47,404 bases of DNA, from assembly GCA_027491255.1 (NCBI GenBank), contig JAIXWM010000202.1, forward strand, positions 1 through 47,404, in the 5' to 3' direction. Source of the stretch: Rubrivivax sp. (GTDB taxonomy: Bacteria > Pseudomonadota > Gammaproteobacteria > Burkholderiales > Burkholderiaceae_C). The translations under genes were made by a program, and so were the position numbers. Position 1 is the stretch's first letter, and each line of letters begins with the position of its first letter. The notes beneath the pieces are model-generated. The model ran no database searches. It was not told the origin of the DNA and worked only from the letters and a program-made list of their open reading frames with translations. Shown in pieces: positions 1 through 9,431 of this stretch.

Positions 1-232
1 CCCGCTGGCTATGAACCAGACGGTAAGTGACGTAGGGCTCGCCAGAGACGCGACTGCGGGTCTGCGTGCGGCGAATGAACATGCATGCGATGTTGCACCA
101 AAAAAGGGGATTTGGATCGGAAGGCGTATAATATTATGGCACTACATTATGGATCTGCGAGTGGGGTTCAATCCAGACAAGGGCTTACGGCTGGCCAAAG
201 ACAGATAAGGGGGAAAAGTTGACAAAGTCGGG
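1..232. other. Intergenic, AT-richer stretch with a TATAAT hexamer
   Basis: No gene is recognisable here. An open frame at 11-208 has no family-like sequence. The stretch contains a perfect TATAAT at 127-132 inside a 10-bp palindrome, ATAATATTAT, at 128-137. No convincing -35 hexamer lies 16-18 bases upstream, so a promoter is only a possibility. The stretch lies downstream of the leftward kinase gene and at the edge of the window, so its natural partner gene is out of view. Confidence 0.3.
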
Positions 233-1804
233 CTAAGGGGGGCTCGGCACGTCCGTGGCGCACGCTTGACGCAGGGTATGCATAGATGACTTGAGCGCCG
301 GATACAACCCGACATAGACCCCAAAGAGGCGGTCGTAGACCTGCTGCTGTGCCTGTCGCGGCTCTGAACGAAGGGTCAGTGTGATCCAGCCTTTGCGCGC
401 ATCTTCAGCCCCAATCCAGCCGATGCCGATGGCTGCCAGCAAGGCAGCACCCATGGCGGCCTCGACGTTCTGCTCGATGGTGAAGACCCGACGGCCAGTG
501 ACGTCAGCGATGATCTGCACCCAGAGATCAGACTGCGCAGCGCCTCCCACAACGACCAACTCACTGTCGAGACCCTCGGTCTGGCCAAGCTCGATGTTGT
601 GGCGCAGCGCGTAGGCCACCCCCTCGAGTACCGCGCGGTAGCAGTGCGCCCGGGTGTGGAACAGGTTGAGCCCGATCAGCCCACCGCTGGCCTTCCCGTC
701 CCAGATGGGGCTGCGCTCTCCCATCAGATAAGGCAGGAAGACCAAGCCGTTGCAGCCTGCGGCAACCCCAGCAGCCGCCTCTTCCAGCAGGGCGTGGACA
801 TCCCTTCCGCCCGCCCGCGCTTGATGGGCCTCTTCTGCGCAGAATTGATCACGAAACCAGTTCTCGGCTGCACCGGCCGTGATCGCACCGCCGAATACGT
901 AGGCATCGCGCGCACCGTTGAAGACGTGCGGCATGCTGACCAGACCGCTGTTCACGTCGACTTGAGGCGTGACGTAGCCCCAGCACATGCTTGTACCGAG
1001 CATCGCGACATGGCGGCCTGGACGGCTTGCGCCGGCCACGAAGCTGGCGACGGCTGCATCCACCCCACCGGCCAGGACTGCGGTGCCAGGCGCAAGCCCC
1101 AGTTCTGCGGCCACATCGGCGCGAAGTCCACCCACCACATCGGTGGACTGCACCAGGCGCTGCGGCATCATGGTCGCGGGGATGCCCAGCCGCTCCATCA
1201 TTTCGGCAGACCACCCGCGTGCAGCCAAGTCATATACGCCGCCAATGTTGCCGGCCGAGGAGTGATCAACCGCAAGGGCTCCGGTCAGCTCATGGATTAC
1301 CCAGGCGTTCGGCGGAAGGAAGTGACGAATCCTGCTCCATATTTCCGGTAGGTTGTCGCGGATCCACAGGATCTTCGTGAATCCGTAGTAACTGTCTACG
1401 TGATTGCCTGTGATCTGTCTCAGGCGTACCTGATCCACATGCTGCCGCACCCATTGCACTTGGGGTTCGGCGCGTCGGTCCATCCATATCAAACACGGGT
1501 GCAATGGCTGCATCTGGGCATCCACCGGAATCCCGGCACCGCCGTACAGGCTGGAGATGCAGATACCCCGTATCAGAGTCGGCTCGAAATCCGGGACGCA
1601 TGCCGCTGCCTGCTCGACACAGGCCCTCAAGCAGGCTCGCACCGCCCGCAGCCAGACCCTGGCGTCCTGCTGTGCCCACGAGGGGTGGGGAGTGTCGGGC
1701 TGGTACTCGACGCGGTGCTGCGCCATGATGCGCCCGCTGGCGCCGCACAACAGCGCCTTTGTGCTCTGCGTACCGATGTCCAGGCCAATGACGTAGCCAT
1801 TCAT
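233..1804 (-). CDS. FGGY-family carbohydrate/polyol kinase (xylulokinase-like)
   Basis: A 523-residue ATP-dependent sugar or polyol kinase, the usual length for the FGGY family. The N-terminal actin-like fold opens with YVIGLDIGTQSTKALL at residues 4-19. The C-terminal half carries the GGAAQSDLWVQIIADVTGR signature near the adenine-binding region. The ATG at 1804 is chosen because the frame's upstream extension is not kinase-like and this ATG overlaps the TGA of the dehydrogenase gene by four bases (ATGA), so the two are translationally coupled. The likely job is to phosphorylate the keto-sugar or polyol made by the neighbouring dehydrogenase. It could be a xylulose, ribulose or erythritol kinase; the sequence does not decide which. 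Confidence 0.88.
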   Translation of the reverse strand: MNGYVIGLDIGTQSTKALLCGASGRIMAQHRVEYQPDTPHPSWAQQDARVWLRAVRACLRACVEQAAACVPDFEPTLIRGICISSLYGGAGIPVDAQMQPLHPCLIWMDRRAEPQVQWVRQHVDQVRLRQITGNHVDSYYGFTKILWIRDNLPEIWSRIRHFLPPNAWVIHELTGALAVDHSSAGNIGGVYDLAARGWSAEMMERLGIPATMMPQRLVQSTDVVGGLRADVAAELGLAPGTAVLAGGVDAAVASFVAGASRPGRHVAMLGTSMCWGYVTPQVDVNSGLVSMPHVFNGARDAYVFGGAITAGAAENWFRDQFCAEEAHQARAGGRDVHALLEEAAAGVAAGCNGLVFLPYLMGERSPIWDGKASGGLIGLNLFHTRAHCYRAVLEGVAYALRHNIELGQTEGLDSELVVVGGAAQSDLWVQIIADVTGRRVFTIEQNVEAAMGAALLAAIGIGWIGAEDARKGWITLTLRSEPRQAQQQVYDRLFGVYVGLYPALKSSMHTLRQACATDVPSPP

Positions 1805-2940
1805 GGTTCGCCTGCCCCAGCGACCGGGTGCATCAGAACCTTGACCGAGTCCAGCGATGCCGCCATCTCTATGGCCTCGTCCCATCTCGGAAGTAGGTAC
1901 CGGTGCGTGACGATGCCCTTGGAGGTCACCAGGCCGCGTGCCAGCAGGTCGATCGCAATCGGATAGCAGTAGGGTCCGAGATGAGCGCCCCGGACGTCGA
2001 GTTCTTTCCGATCGCCAATGATGGACCAATCTACCGTGGCCGGCGCGCCGAAGACGGAGAACTCGACGAACCGGCCGAGTTTACGGATCAGGTTCAGGCC
2101 TTGTCCCACGCCAGCCGGTGAGCCTGTTGCTTCTATGTAGACGTCGCAGCCATAGCCCTGGGTCAGCCCGCGAACGATCTCGCCTGCATCCTGCCCCACC
2201 GGATCGATGACGTGGTCGGCACCGAAGTGCTTGGCCAACAGCCGTCGGGAGGGCACTGGATCAATCACGATCAGCGCTCGAGGTGTTTTCAGCCGCGCGA
2301 CCTGAACCATCATGAGACCAATCGGCCCGGCCCCTGCGATCACGACAACATCATCGAGTTGAATATCGCCTCGATTGACGGTATGAATGGCGCAGGCTAG
2401 AGGCTCGATGATGGCGGCATCGTCAGCACTCACCGTATCTGGAATTTTGTGCAATCTGGCATTGCGAGGAATGCGCATGAAGTCGGCCATGCCTCCGTCG
2501 GCGACCTCGCGCTGGAAACCGAAGATGTTGTGAACCTCGCACATCCAGTACTGACCCGAGCGGCAATATCGGCAGCGCTCGCAGGGCACGATCTGCTCAG
2601 CGATCACGCGGTCGCCTATTTCGACACCAAAGTGATCCCGTGCGCCAGGACCGAGCGAAAAAACTCTGCCGTAGAACTCGTGACCCGGAATCACCGGGGC
2701 CTTGACCCAAGGCTTGTCTCCGGACCAGAACATGGCTGCACCCGACCAGCACTTGCAGTCGCTAGCGCAGACACCACAGGCTTCGATGCGGATGACCATC
2801 TCGTCTCGGCCGGGCTCAGGGCGAGGCACCTGCTCTACACGGTAGTCTTGGGGGCCGTGGCAGACCACAGCCGTCATGCTGAATGCATCCGCCGTAGCAG
2901 CGGTTCGAGTTGCGGATTCCGCAGCTGAGCTCATCGTCAT
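1801..2940 (-). CDS. Zinc-dependent polyol/alcohol dehydrogenase (MDR family, possibly erythritol/L-threitol type)
   Basis: A 379-residue medium-chain dehydrogenase. The catalytic zinc ligands are visible as GVC (Cys58) and GHEF (His87, Glu88). The structural-zinc cluster CERCRYCRSGQYWMC follows, and the NAD-binding glycine motif AGAGPIGLMMVQ lies near residue 200. The stretch ASDCKCWSGAAMFW recalls proteins annotated as erythritol/L-threitol dehydrogenases; this is from memory and is only suggestive. The expected reaction is NAD-dependent oxidation of a polyol to a keto-sugar in the cytoplasm. It lies 5 bases after the AraC-type gene and overlaps the kinase by 4 bases, so all three are probably cotranscribed. 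A second ATG at 2934 is better spaced from an AAGG sequence and may be the true start. Confidence 0.88.
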   Translation of the reverse strand: MTMSSAAESATRTAATADAFSMTAVVCHGPQDYRVEQVPRPEPGRDEMVIRIEACGVCASDCKCWSGAAMFWSGDKPWVKAPVIPGHEFYGRVFSLGPGARDHFGVEIGDRVIAEQIVPCERCRYCRSGQYWMCEVHNIFGFQREVADGGMADFMRIPRNARLHKIPDTVSADDAAIIEPLACAIHTVNRGDIQLDDVVVIAGAGPIGLMMVQVARLKTPRALIVIDPVPSRRLLAKHFGADHVIDPVGQDAGEIVRGLTQGYGCDVYIEATGSPAGVGQGLNLIRKLGRFVEFSVFGAPATVDWSIIGDRKELDVRGAHLGPYCYPIAIDLLARGLVTSKGIVTHRYLLPRWDEAIEMAASLDSVKVLMHPVAGAGEP

Positions 2941-2945
2941 GCCTT

Positions 2946-4157
2946 TCAGGGAAATCGGAGCGCTCGGTGGCCACCCTTTTCCGACCAGGGTATGCCTGAG
3001 GCCTTCTGGTTCGAAGGCGGTGCCGAGACCCGAGCATGGGCCTTGTCAAGATGCTGTCGCCGAAAGCTCGAGGGCGACAGAGCCTTGACATCCACGAACT
3101 GGCGGTTGAAGTTCGACAGGTTGTTGAAGCCGACTTGGTAGCAGATATCGGCCACACTCTGAGACGAGTTCACCAGCAACTCGCAAGCGCGATCGATCCG
3201 CAGTCGGTTGACATAGCGCACGAAGGTCATGCCCGTGTGCGCCTTGAAGGCCCGCGAAAACGCCGATGGCGTAAAGCCCGAGATTTCGGCCATCTCAGCC
3301 TGCGTGATGCTCTCACCCAGGCTGTGGGTGACATGCTCGATCACGCGATTGAGTGGTTGATTCGCGTACATATCAGGCTGTGGGGTAAACTGGTCACTTG
3401 CCAGGCATCGAAATTCAATGCTCTGCAACTTTCCCAGCAACTGGAAGAACAAGCCGATACGGCTCACCCCTTCCGCATCCAGCATGGCGTCGAAGATGGG
3501 CTTGACTTCAACATCTGCGCCCTGCACAGCCTCGATGCCTCGGGCAGCCTTCAGCAGAAGCGGTTCGATCGATCCGAGTTCCGGCAGCACAGCCATGCAA
3601 TCCCGAATGAACTGTCCGGAAAACTGAACCACGATGCTGCGGCGGGGGACGACCTCGTCTCTAGCGATATCACTGATCCAGTTGTGCGGGAGATTCGGTC
3701 CCACGATGACTAGGTTCCCGGGTACGAAACTCCCGACGTAGTCCCCGATGAACGAGCGCCCGCTGGTAGATGTGACCAGATGTATCTCGTACTCTGGGTG
3801 AAAGTGCCACCGCACCGTGCGGAAAGGATAACCGTGCGCCCATGCCTTCAAAGGACTACGGCGCGATACATCCACCACCTCAAGGTCCGGAATGGCGGGT
3901 GACTCGCTGTGGTTGGGCACACTTCCACAGGCCTGTGATGGGGCGGATTTGCTGTCCTGCAATGCCGGCAACGAGGCTGCCTGGCGCGAGTTGTGTCGGA
4001 CGCCGGCGCACGGCAGGCCACGATCAAGCCGACCCCCGGACTTCGCCGCCGCTCCCGAGGCTGCGCCGTGTCGTCCGATGCCAGCGCATGCGCCCTTGCC
4101 GGCGGGTAGCGGTGAGTCGGGCGGCTTCATCTTGTCCCGTCGGGGCCTTCCGACCAT
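2946..4157 (-). CDS. AraC-family transcriptional regulator
   Basis: A cytoplasmic DNA-binding regulator with an N-terminal cupin-like sensor domain (WHFHPEYEIHLV) and a C-terminal double helix-turn-helix of AraC type. The latter is seen in SITQAEMAEISGFTPSAFSR and VADICYQVGFNNLSNFNRQF. It sits between the ABC permease and the dehydrogenase, all leftward, so it is probably the local regulator responding to the transported substrate. The start is uncertain. The first 80 or so codons of the frame look non-family-like, and an in-frame GTG at 3920 or an ATG at 4130 could be the real start. The family is clear; the inducer is unknown. Confidence 0.85.
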   Translation of the reverse strand: MVGRPRRDKMKPPDSPLPAGKGACAGIGRHGAASGAAAKSGGRLDRGLPCAGVRHNSRQAASLPALQDSKSAPSQACGSVPNHSESPAIPDLEVVDVSRRSPLKAWAHGYPFRTVRWHFHPEYEIHLVTSTSGRSFIGDYVGSFVPGNLVIVGPNLPHNWISDIARDEVVPRRSIVVQFSGQFIRDCMAVLPELGSIEPLLLKAARGIEAVQGADVEVKPIFDAMLDAEGVSRIGLFFQLLGKLQSIEFRCLASDQFTPQPDMYANQPLNRVIEHVTHSLGESITQAEMAEISGFTPSAFSRAFKAHTGMTFVRYVNRLRIDRACELLVNSSQSVADICYQVGFNNLSNFNRQFVDVKALSPSSFRRQHLDKAHARVSAPPSNQKASGIPWSEKGGHRALRFP

Positions 4158-4175
4158 CCGGTAGTCACATCGGCC

Positions 4176-4982
4176 CTAGAAAGGCAGCGCATGGCGGGGG
4201 AAAAGTTTGCGGGCCAGCCTGCGAAAGGCCCAGTCGGCCAGCAACCCCATGGCGCCAAGGGTCAGGATGCCTGCGAAGGCGTTGGCGGTCTTCAAGAAGA
4301 GTCTGGCGTTGTAGATCAAGAAGCCCACTCCCTCATTGGCGGCGATCATCTCCGCAGCCACCACGCTCATGAACGAGAAGCCCATGCCGATCCGCATCCC
4401 GACGAGGATGGCCGGCACGGTGGCCGGCAGCACCACTCGCCACAAGACTTGGCGCCGCGTGGCGCCAAGACACAGTGCCGCCCGGCTCGGACTTTCGTCC
4501 ACGGAGGCCGCACCCGCCATGGTATTCATGAAGACCGTGAAAAGGGAGGTGTAGATGATGATCGCCACCTTGGATCCCTCACCGATGCCGAACCAGAGGA
4601 TTGCCACCCCCAGGAACGCTATGGGAGGGACGAACCTGAAAAAGTTGAAAAAGGGCTCGACAAGGCGTCGGACGATGGCAACGCGGCCGGCAACCAGCGC
4701 CAGCGGGATGGCCACCATGCATCCAACCGCCCAACCCGACAGGATTCGAAAATAGCTCACTGCGACGGCCTGCGGCAACACGCCACTGGCCGTCAGGTCG
4801 ATCAGCGCCTTCCCTACGGCCAGGGGGGACGGAAAGAAGAAGGGCGAACTCAGGCTTGCCGCAAGCGCCCACAGTGCCAGCGCCGCGGCGGCAGCGGCCA
4901 TCGTCAGCCCACGGCCTTGCAGCAGCCTGCGGTGAAGCGGGGTTCGCGGGCCTGCAGACTCGGTAGGGCCAGTGCGACTCAT
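4176..4982 (-). CDS. ABC transporter permease (SsuC/TauC family)
   Basis: A 268-residue inner-membrane permease of the nitrate/sulfonate/taurine type. Several hydrophobic segments are visible, including near residues 27-47, 77-102 and 115-150. The EAA-type loop that contacts the ATPase is seen as RAALCLGATRRQVLWRVVLP. The ATG at 4982 overlaps the ATPase TGA by four bases (ATGA). With the adjacent ATPase and binding protein it forms a complete importer. Members of this family import sulfonates, taurine, nitrate, pyrimidine precursors or aromatic acids. The two sulfatases next door make a sulfate ester a reasonable candidate, but that is inference from context. Confidence 0.9.
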   Translation of the reverse strand: MSRTGPTESAGPRTPLHRRLLQGRGLTMAAAAAALALWALAASLSSPFFFPSPLAVGKALIDLTASGVLPQAVAVSYFRILSGWAVGCMVAIPLALVAGRVAIVRRLVEPFFNFFRFVPPIAFLGVAILWFGIGEGSKVAIIIYTSLFTVFMNTMAGAASVDESPSRAALCLGATRRQVLWRVVLPATVPAILVGMRIGMGFSFMSVVAAEMIAANEGVGFLIYNARLFLKTANAFAGILTLGAMGLLADWAFRRLARKLFPRHALPF

Positions 4983-5797
4983 GCCCTGGTCTCCACCAGT
5001 GGAGAAACACCGGCTTGCTGATCGATAGCTTCACTGAGCTGGTTGAACAGGTCGATGAACGCAGCCGTCATGCGTGCCCGCGGCCTGGGCAGTGTCACCT
5101 CGAAAATCTGTCCGATGGAAGAACCCGGGCCTCGTGTCATGATGCCGATTCGGTCGGCAAGCCAGATCGCCTCGGCGATGTCATGGGTAACGAACAGCAC
5201 CGTGCGGCGCGAGGCGCTCCAGATCCGCGACACCTCCTTCTGCAGATGCGCACGGGTGTGAGCGTCCAGCGCGGCAAAGGGCTCATCCATCAGCAGGATA
5301 TCGGGGTCGTTGGCGAGCACGCGTGCGATCTGTACCCGCTGCTTCATGCCGCCCGACAGCTCGCGCGGCAGCTTGGAGCGGTGATCCCACAAGCCCACCA
5401 GGCGCAGCATCGACTCGACATCTGGCCGCCAAACTGTCTCGGATACGCCAAGCATGCGGGGGCCGAAGCTGACGTTTTCTTCCACGGTCAGCCAGTCAAA
5501 CAGAGCGCGATCAGACTGAAATACAACGCCCCTGTCGCGACGCGGACACTTCACCGACTGCCCCTGGACCTGAACCTCTCCGGCCGTGGGGGAAAGGAAG
5601 CCCGCGACAAGATTCAGCAAGGATGTCTTGCCGCAGCCTGAGGGGCCGAGCAGGCAGAAGAATTCGCCGTCGCGCACCTGCAGGTGAACAGACTGAAGCG
5701 CCAGATAGTCACTGCCGTCGCGACCCCCTTCAAACCGCAGGGCCACGTCGCGCAGGCTGACAGCCGACGCCCCAGGTGTCGTTGAACCCTCCGTCAC
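4979..5797 (-). CDS. ABC transporter ATP-binding protein (SsuB/TauB family)
   Basis: A 272-residue ATPase. Walker A is GPSGCGKTSLL, the Q-loop is in VVFQSDRALFDW, the signature is LSGGMKQRVQIARVL, Walker B is ILLMDEPFAALD, and the switch histidine is in VLFVTHDIAEA. The frame is open back to an ATG at 5848, but the GTG at 5797 is preferred. It overlaps the TGA of the binding-protein gene as GTGA, matching the 4-base coupling seen at the next two junctions, and avoids a 55-base overlap. It powers the SsuC-like permease. Confidence 0.92.
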   Translation of the reverse strand: MTEGSTTPGASAVSLRDVALRFEGGRDGSDYLALQSVHLQVRDGEFFCLLGPSGCGKTSLLNLVAGFLSPTAGEVQVQGQSVKCPRRDRGVVFQSDRALFDWLTVEENVSFGPRMLGVSETVWRPDVESMLRLVGLWDHRSKLPRELSGGMKQRVQIARVLANDPDILLMDEPFAALDAHTRAHLQKEVSRIWSASRRTVLFVTHDIAEAIWLADRIGIMTRGPGSSIGQIFEVTLPRPRARMTAAFIDLFNQLSEAIDQQAGVSPLVETRA

Positions 5798-6816
5798 AGC
5801 TTGTACTTGGAGAGCTGTACTCGCTTGGGGTCCACCTGGCGCAGCCACTTGCTGCTGATCCAGTTGGCAAGCTCAGGCATTTCGGCCATCTCCTTGTTGG
5901 CCCTCAGGTAATCGCCGTAGGTGAAATACATGTCGATCTGGCTGTCGGTCAGCGTCGCAGGCCAGCCGCCAGGCCAGCCACCATTTCGCCAGATCTTTCG
6001 TACGTCCTCGGTCGACAGCTGTAGCGCCTTGGCGGTGATACGCGCCCCGGCCTCGGGATCCCTCTTCAGCAACTCCACGGCGTCCACCCAGGCAGCTGTC
6101 AGCCTCGTCATGGCGGCATCACCGTTCTTGTTGACCCAGTCGCAGGTGACGTTGACGACTGACGTATCGCGAAATGCGGACCCGATATCACCGAAACGAT
6201 GAACCTTCGAGCCGGCAACCTCGAGGGCCAGGGAAGGTATGGGCTCTGGCCAGATGATGCCGTCGACCGTGCCTTTGGCCAACGCAATCGGCAGGTCCTC
6301 CTCAGCGATATTCACTGTCTCGACCTTCGACCGCTCGATCCCCTGCTTGGCCAACCACATGTGCAGTGCGACCTCGCCGATGCCACCCTTGCGCGTCCCG
6401 ATCTTCTTGCCCTCGAGCTGCTTGGGCTGCTTGATGTCAGCGGTCGTGACCATGTTGACCGTGTTGACATCGACGAATCCGATGCCGGCCTTGAAACACG
6501 CCTTGCCCGACTTCAGCAGCGGCAGAAGGATGCGCGTATTGGGGAATGCGACGTCAAGATTACCCGCCAGAGCGGCCTCCATCGTGGCGATGCCCGAATT
6601 GAAGACTCTTGACTCGATCCGAAGGCCGTGCCGTGCCGCTATGCCATTGGAGGCATCAGCCAAGACGAACACGGGTCCGAAGAGCACGTTGGAGGCCGCA
6701 CCGATTCGTACGGTCACGGGAGCCTGAGCCTGCGCCCATGCACTGCCAGCGACGAGCAGCTGGGTCGTCGCGATCGCAGCCATCAGCCGCCAAGCGGAAC
6801 GGAAATGCATCCTCAT
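5794..6816 (-). CDS. ABC transporter substrate-binding protein (NMT1/SsuA-like), periplasmic
   Basis: A 340-residue periplasmic binding protein and the first gene of the leftward operon. The N-terminus is a typical Sec signal peptide: positive MRMHFRSAWR, a hydrophobic stretch, and an Ala-rich cleavage region near SAWAQAQA. The mature part begins VTVRIGAASNVLFGPVF, the usual opening of the NMT1/SsuA fold. The ATG at 6816 is chosen because AGGAGA stands 7 bases upstream; the frame runs further upstream without family-like sequence. It should capture the substrate for the adjacent permease and ATPase. The ligand cannot be read from the sequence. Confidence 0.88.
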   Translation of the reverse strand: MRMHFRSAWRLMAAIATTQLLVAGSAWAQAQAPVTVRIGAASNVLFGPVFVLADASNGIAARHGLRIESRVFNSGIATMEAALAGNLDVAFPNTRILLPLLKSGKACFKAGIGFVDVNTVNMVTTADIKQPKQLEGKKIGTRKGGIGEVALHMWLAKQGIERSKVETVNIAEEDLPIALAKGTVDGIIWPEPIPSLALEVAGSKVHRFGDIGSAFRDTSVVNVTCDWVNKNGDAAMTRLTAAWVDAVELLKRDPEAGARITAKALQLSTEDVRKIWRNGGWPGGWPATLTDSQIDMYFTYGDYLRANKEMAEMPELANWISSKWLRQVDPKRVQLSKYKL

Positions 6817-7047
6817 GGTGTCGTCTCCTGTGGTGAATTCGAATGCCGCCGAGGTCTCTGCCAGACTCTGCGTTGACCTGAATTTCACATGCATGGCGGC
6901 AGGTCGCAACCACACCAGCCCGGTCGAACTGATACTTTTTTGCGCGCACGGAAAGCAGGTTGCATCCACGCGGGCGTTGCGTCAAGAATCAATCTGCCTG
7001 TCCGCTGCGTGCAGGCGGCAGCCCCCGTTGACGCGAGGCCCGAGAAG
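6817..7047. other. Divergent intergenic region between transporter and sulfatase operons
   Basis: The two catabolic units start back to back here, so the stretch must hold both promoters and probably the operator for the AraC-type regulator. The ribosome binding sequence for the leftward binding protein (AGGAGA) is visible at 6824-6829 on the minus strand. I could not assign a convincing -35/-10 pair on either strand. Confidence 0.35.
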
Positions 7048-9294
7048 ATGAAGATTACCGCTGCTGACACTCCGCCCCGCTCTGGCCGGACGGTGCTCGA
7101 CTCCCAACCGTACTGGCCAGAACGCCCGGCTCCCGGCGCCGCCGCGCCGAACATTGTTTGGGTGGTGCTCGACGACTGCGGGTTTGCCCAATTGGGGTGC
7201 TATGGATCGTCGATTCAGACGCCCGCGATCGACCGACTGGCCACGCAGGGGCTGCGATACACAAATTTCCATGTCACGGCGATGTGTTCCCCAACGCGCA
7301 CCTGTCTGCTGACCGGGCGCAATCACCATGCCGTCGGGATGGGCTATCTGGCGGATTTCGACACGGGCCATGACAACGCGCGTGGAGCGATTTCAGCGCG
7401 CGCGGCGACGATGGCTGAGATGCTGGTGGCTGCGGGATACGGCACCTACGCACTGGGCAAGTGGCATCTCGTGCCCCCGTCCGAATGCAGCCCAGCAGGG
7501 CCGTTCATGAACTGGCCAACGCAGCGCGGCTTCAACCGCTATTACGGCTTCCTCGGCGGCGAGGATGACCAGTGGGCTCCTGAGCTATGGTATGACCAGC
7601 ACTACGTGCCCCCGGCGACCCGCGAGGGATACCACCTCAGTGAAGATCTGGTGGACCGAGCCGAGGAGTTCCTGTCCGATCACCTGACGGCGGCACCGGA
7701 ACGGCCGTTCTTTCTCTATTTGGCCTTTGGTGCCTGTCATGCGCCGCATCAGGCGCCGCAGACGTTCCTGGACAGATACCGCGGCCACTTCGATGCCGGC
7801 TGGGATGCCGAACGCGAAAAGGTGCTTGAACGTCAGAAGGCCATGGGCATCGTGCCCGCCGAGACCCATCTTGCACCCAGGAATCCTGGCATCTCGGCCT
7901 GGGATAGCCTGAGCCCTGAAGCAAAGCGTCTGACCGCGAGGATGCAGGAGGTCTTCGCCGGCTTCACTGAACACACCGACGCACAGATCGGCCGATTGGT
8001 GCATTTCCTCGAGCGCCGTGGCCAACTCGACAACACGCTATTCGTCGTGTTGTCTGACAACGGCGCCAGCGGTGAAGGGGGAGAGTTTGGCTCGGTCAAT
8101 GAGTACCGCTACTTCCTCGGGCTGCAGGATACGCTGCAGGACAACCTCGAGCAGATCGAGCAAATCGGCTCACCGTGGACACACAATCACTATCCGGCTG
8201 CGTGGGCACAGGCTGGCAACACGCCCCTGAAGTTCTACAAGAAATACACGTTCGGGGGCGGTGTGCGCGCGCCGCTTGTCGTGCACTGGCCGGCTCGATT
8301 GGGCAGACAGGCCGGCCTGCGCCACCAGTTCCACCATGCGATCGATCTTGCGCCGACCATGCTGGAGGTTGCGGGAGTCAGTGCACCCGTCGTCCACAAA
8401 GGGGTGGAGCAACTCCCTCTGCATGGCGTTTCGCTTGCTTACACCTTCCACGATCCGCAGGCCACCTCGCGCCGGACCACGCAGTACTTCGAAATGGGCG
8501 GCCAGCGCGGGATCTACCACGAAGGGTGGAAGGCGGTCACCAGTCATCGCAGTGGCGATGACTTCGACGCCGACCGCTGGGAGTTGTACGACATCACCCG
8601 CGACTACTCGGAAACGGTCGACCTGGGCGCGAGCGAGCCCGGACGGCTCAGGGAGATGATCGCGTTGTGGTGGCGCGAGGCCGAGGCCTACGGTGTGCTG
8701 CCGCTGGACGACCGGGCGCAAGCGCGCGCATTCGCGCGCGATCCGCGTACCGCCCTGCGCAGACATTTCGTGCTGTACCCCGGTACACGCTTGTTGACGC
8801 CGATCACCGGACCGAACTTTGCACTGCGCGACTTCTGCATCAAGGCCCATACTCGGCGCCCTGATGCTTGCAGCGAGGGCGTGCTGCTGGCTTATGGCCG
8901 GCGCGCTGCCGGCTTTTCGCTGTTCGTGCAAGGCAACAGGCTGTGTTTCCACTACAACCTTGCCGGCAGGCACACACAGCTGGAGTCCGACGGCCCGCTG
9001 CCTGCAGGGTCGCATGTCTTGGGGGCTGCCTTGAGGATCACCGGCGAAAGAGTGGAACTGGAACTGACAGTGGACGCAACGGTGGTGGCCCATGCACCGC
9101 TGCCGATGGCCTTCCCAGCCGGCTTCGGCCTGCTCAGTACGCAATGCGGGATGAATCAACCGTCCCCTGTGTCCCCGCGATATGAGGCGCCGTACCGGTT
9201 CACGGGTGAGCTCGATCGTGTCGAGGTGAACCTGGGCGAGCAGAGCGCCGCTGCGATCGCGGGGCTTTGGGAGGCGGCAGCCAGATCCCAATGA
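7048..9294 (+). CDS. Sulfatase of the Cys/formylglycine type, first copy
   Basis: A 748-residue arylsulfatase-type hydrolase that cleaves sulfate esters. The activation motif MCSPTRTCLLTGR places the formylglycine precursor at Cys80. Metal ligands are visible in VVLDDCG (Asp42, Asp43) and LSDNGASGEGG, and the catalytic-site Lys-His appears in ALGKWHLVP. The C-terminal third resembles the beta-rich extension common in large arylsulfatases. The ATG at 7048 is chosen because the upstream frame runs into the promoter region. No signal peptide is visible from this start, so a cytoplasmic enzyme is likely. Formylglycine maturation needs a separate enzyme, which is not in this window. The substrate is unknown. 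Confidence 0.92.
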   Translation: MKITAADTPPRSGRTVLDSQPYWPERPAPGAAAPNIVWVVLDDCGFAQLGCYGSSIQTPAIDRLATQGLRYTNFHVTAMCSPTRTCLLTGRNHHAVGMGYLADFDTGHDNARGAISARAATMAEMLVAAGYGTYALGKWHLVPPSECSPAGPFMNWPTQRGFNRYYGFLGGEDDQWAPELWYDQHYVPPATREGYHLSEDLVDRAEEFLSDHLTAAPERPFFLYLAFGACHAPHQAPQTFLDRYRGHFDAGWDAEREKVLERQKAMGIVPAETHLAPRNPGISAWDSLSPEAKRLTARMQEVFAGFTEHTDAQIGRLVHFLERRGQLDNTLFVVLSDNGASGEGGEFGSVNEYRYFLGLQDTLQDNLEQIEQIGSPWTHNHYPAAWAQAGNTPLKFYKKYTFGGGVRAPLVVHWPARLGRQAGLRHQFHHAIDLAPTMLEVAGVSAPVVHKGVEQLPLHGVSLAYTFHDPQATSRRTTQYFEMGGQRGIYHEGWKAVTSHRSGDDFDADRWELYDITRDYSETVDLGASEPGRLREMIALWWREAEAYGVLPLDDRAQARAFARDPRTALRRHFVLYPGTRLLTPITGPNFALRDFCIKAHTRRPDACSEGVLLAYGRRAAGFSLFVQGNRLCFHYNLAGRHTQLESDGPLPAGSHVLGAALRITGERVELELTVDATVVAHAPLPMAFPAGFGLLSTQCGMNQPSPVSPRYEAPYRFTGELDRVEVNLGEQSAAAIAGLWEAAARSQ

Positions 9295-9313
9295 GCTTGT
9301 CAGGCATCTCGAG

Positions 9314-9332
9314 GGTGCCAGCGCCTGGCGCC
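9314..9332 (+). other. Intercistronic stem-loop after first sulfatase gene
   Basis: Arms GGTGCCAG (9314-9321) and CTGGCGCC (9325-9332) pair with one G-U wobble around a 3-base loop. There is no T-run after it, so it is more likely an RNA-stabilising or partially terminating hairpin between the sulfatase and the binding-protein gene than a full terminator. Confidence 0.3.
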
Positions 9333-9431
9333 GCTCATGCAAGACGATTCAAAGCGGGCCATCAGGCTCTCGGTCAACGACTGCCGCGGACGACAACCGA
9401 CCCGTGCAGTCCCGCCTCAAGGAGTACATCC

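Noticed and set aside
11..208. 65-codon plus-strand frame at the window start
   Set aside because: It has no recognisable motif, no ribosome site, and includes the AT-rich palindrome; more likely intergenic.
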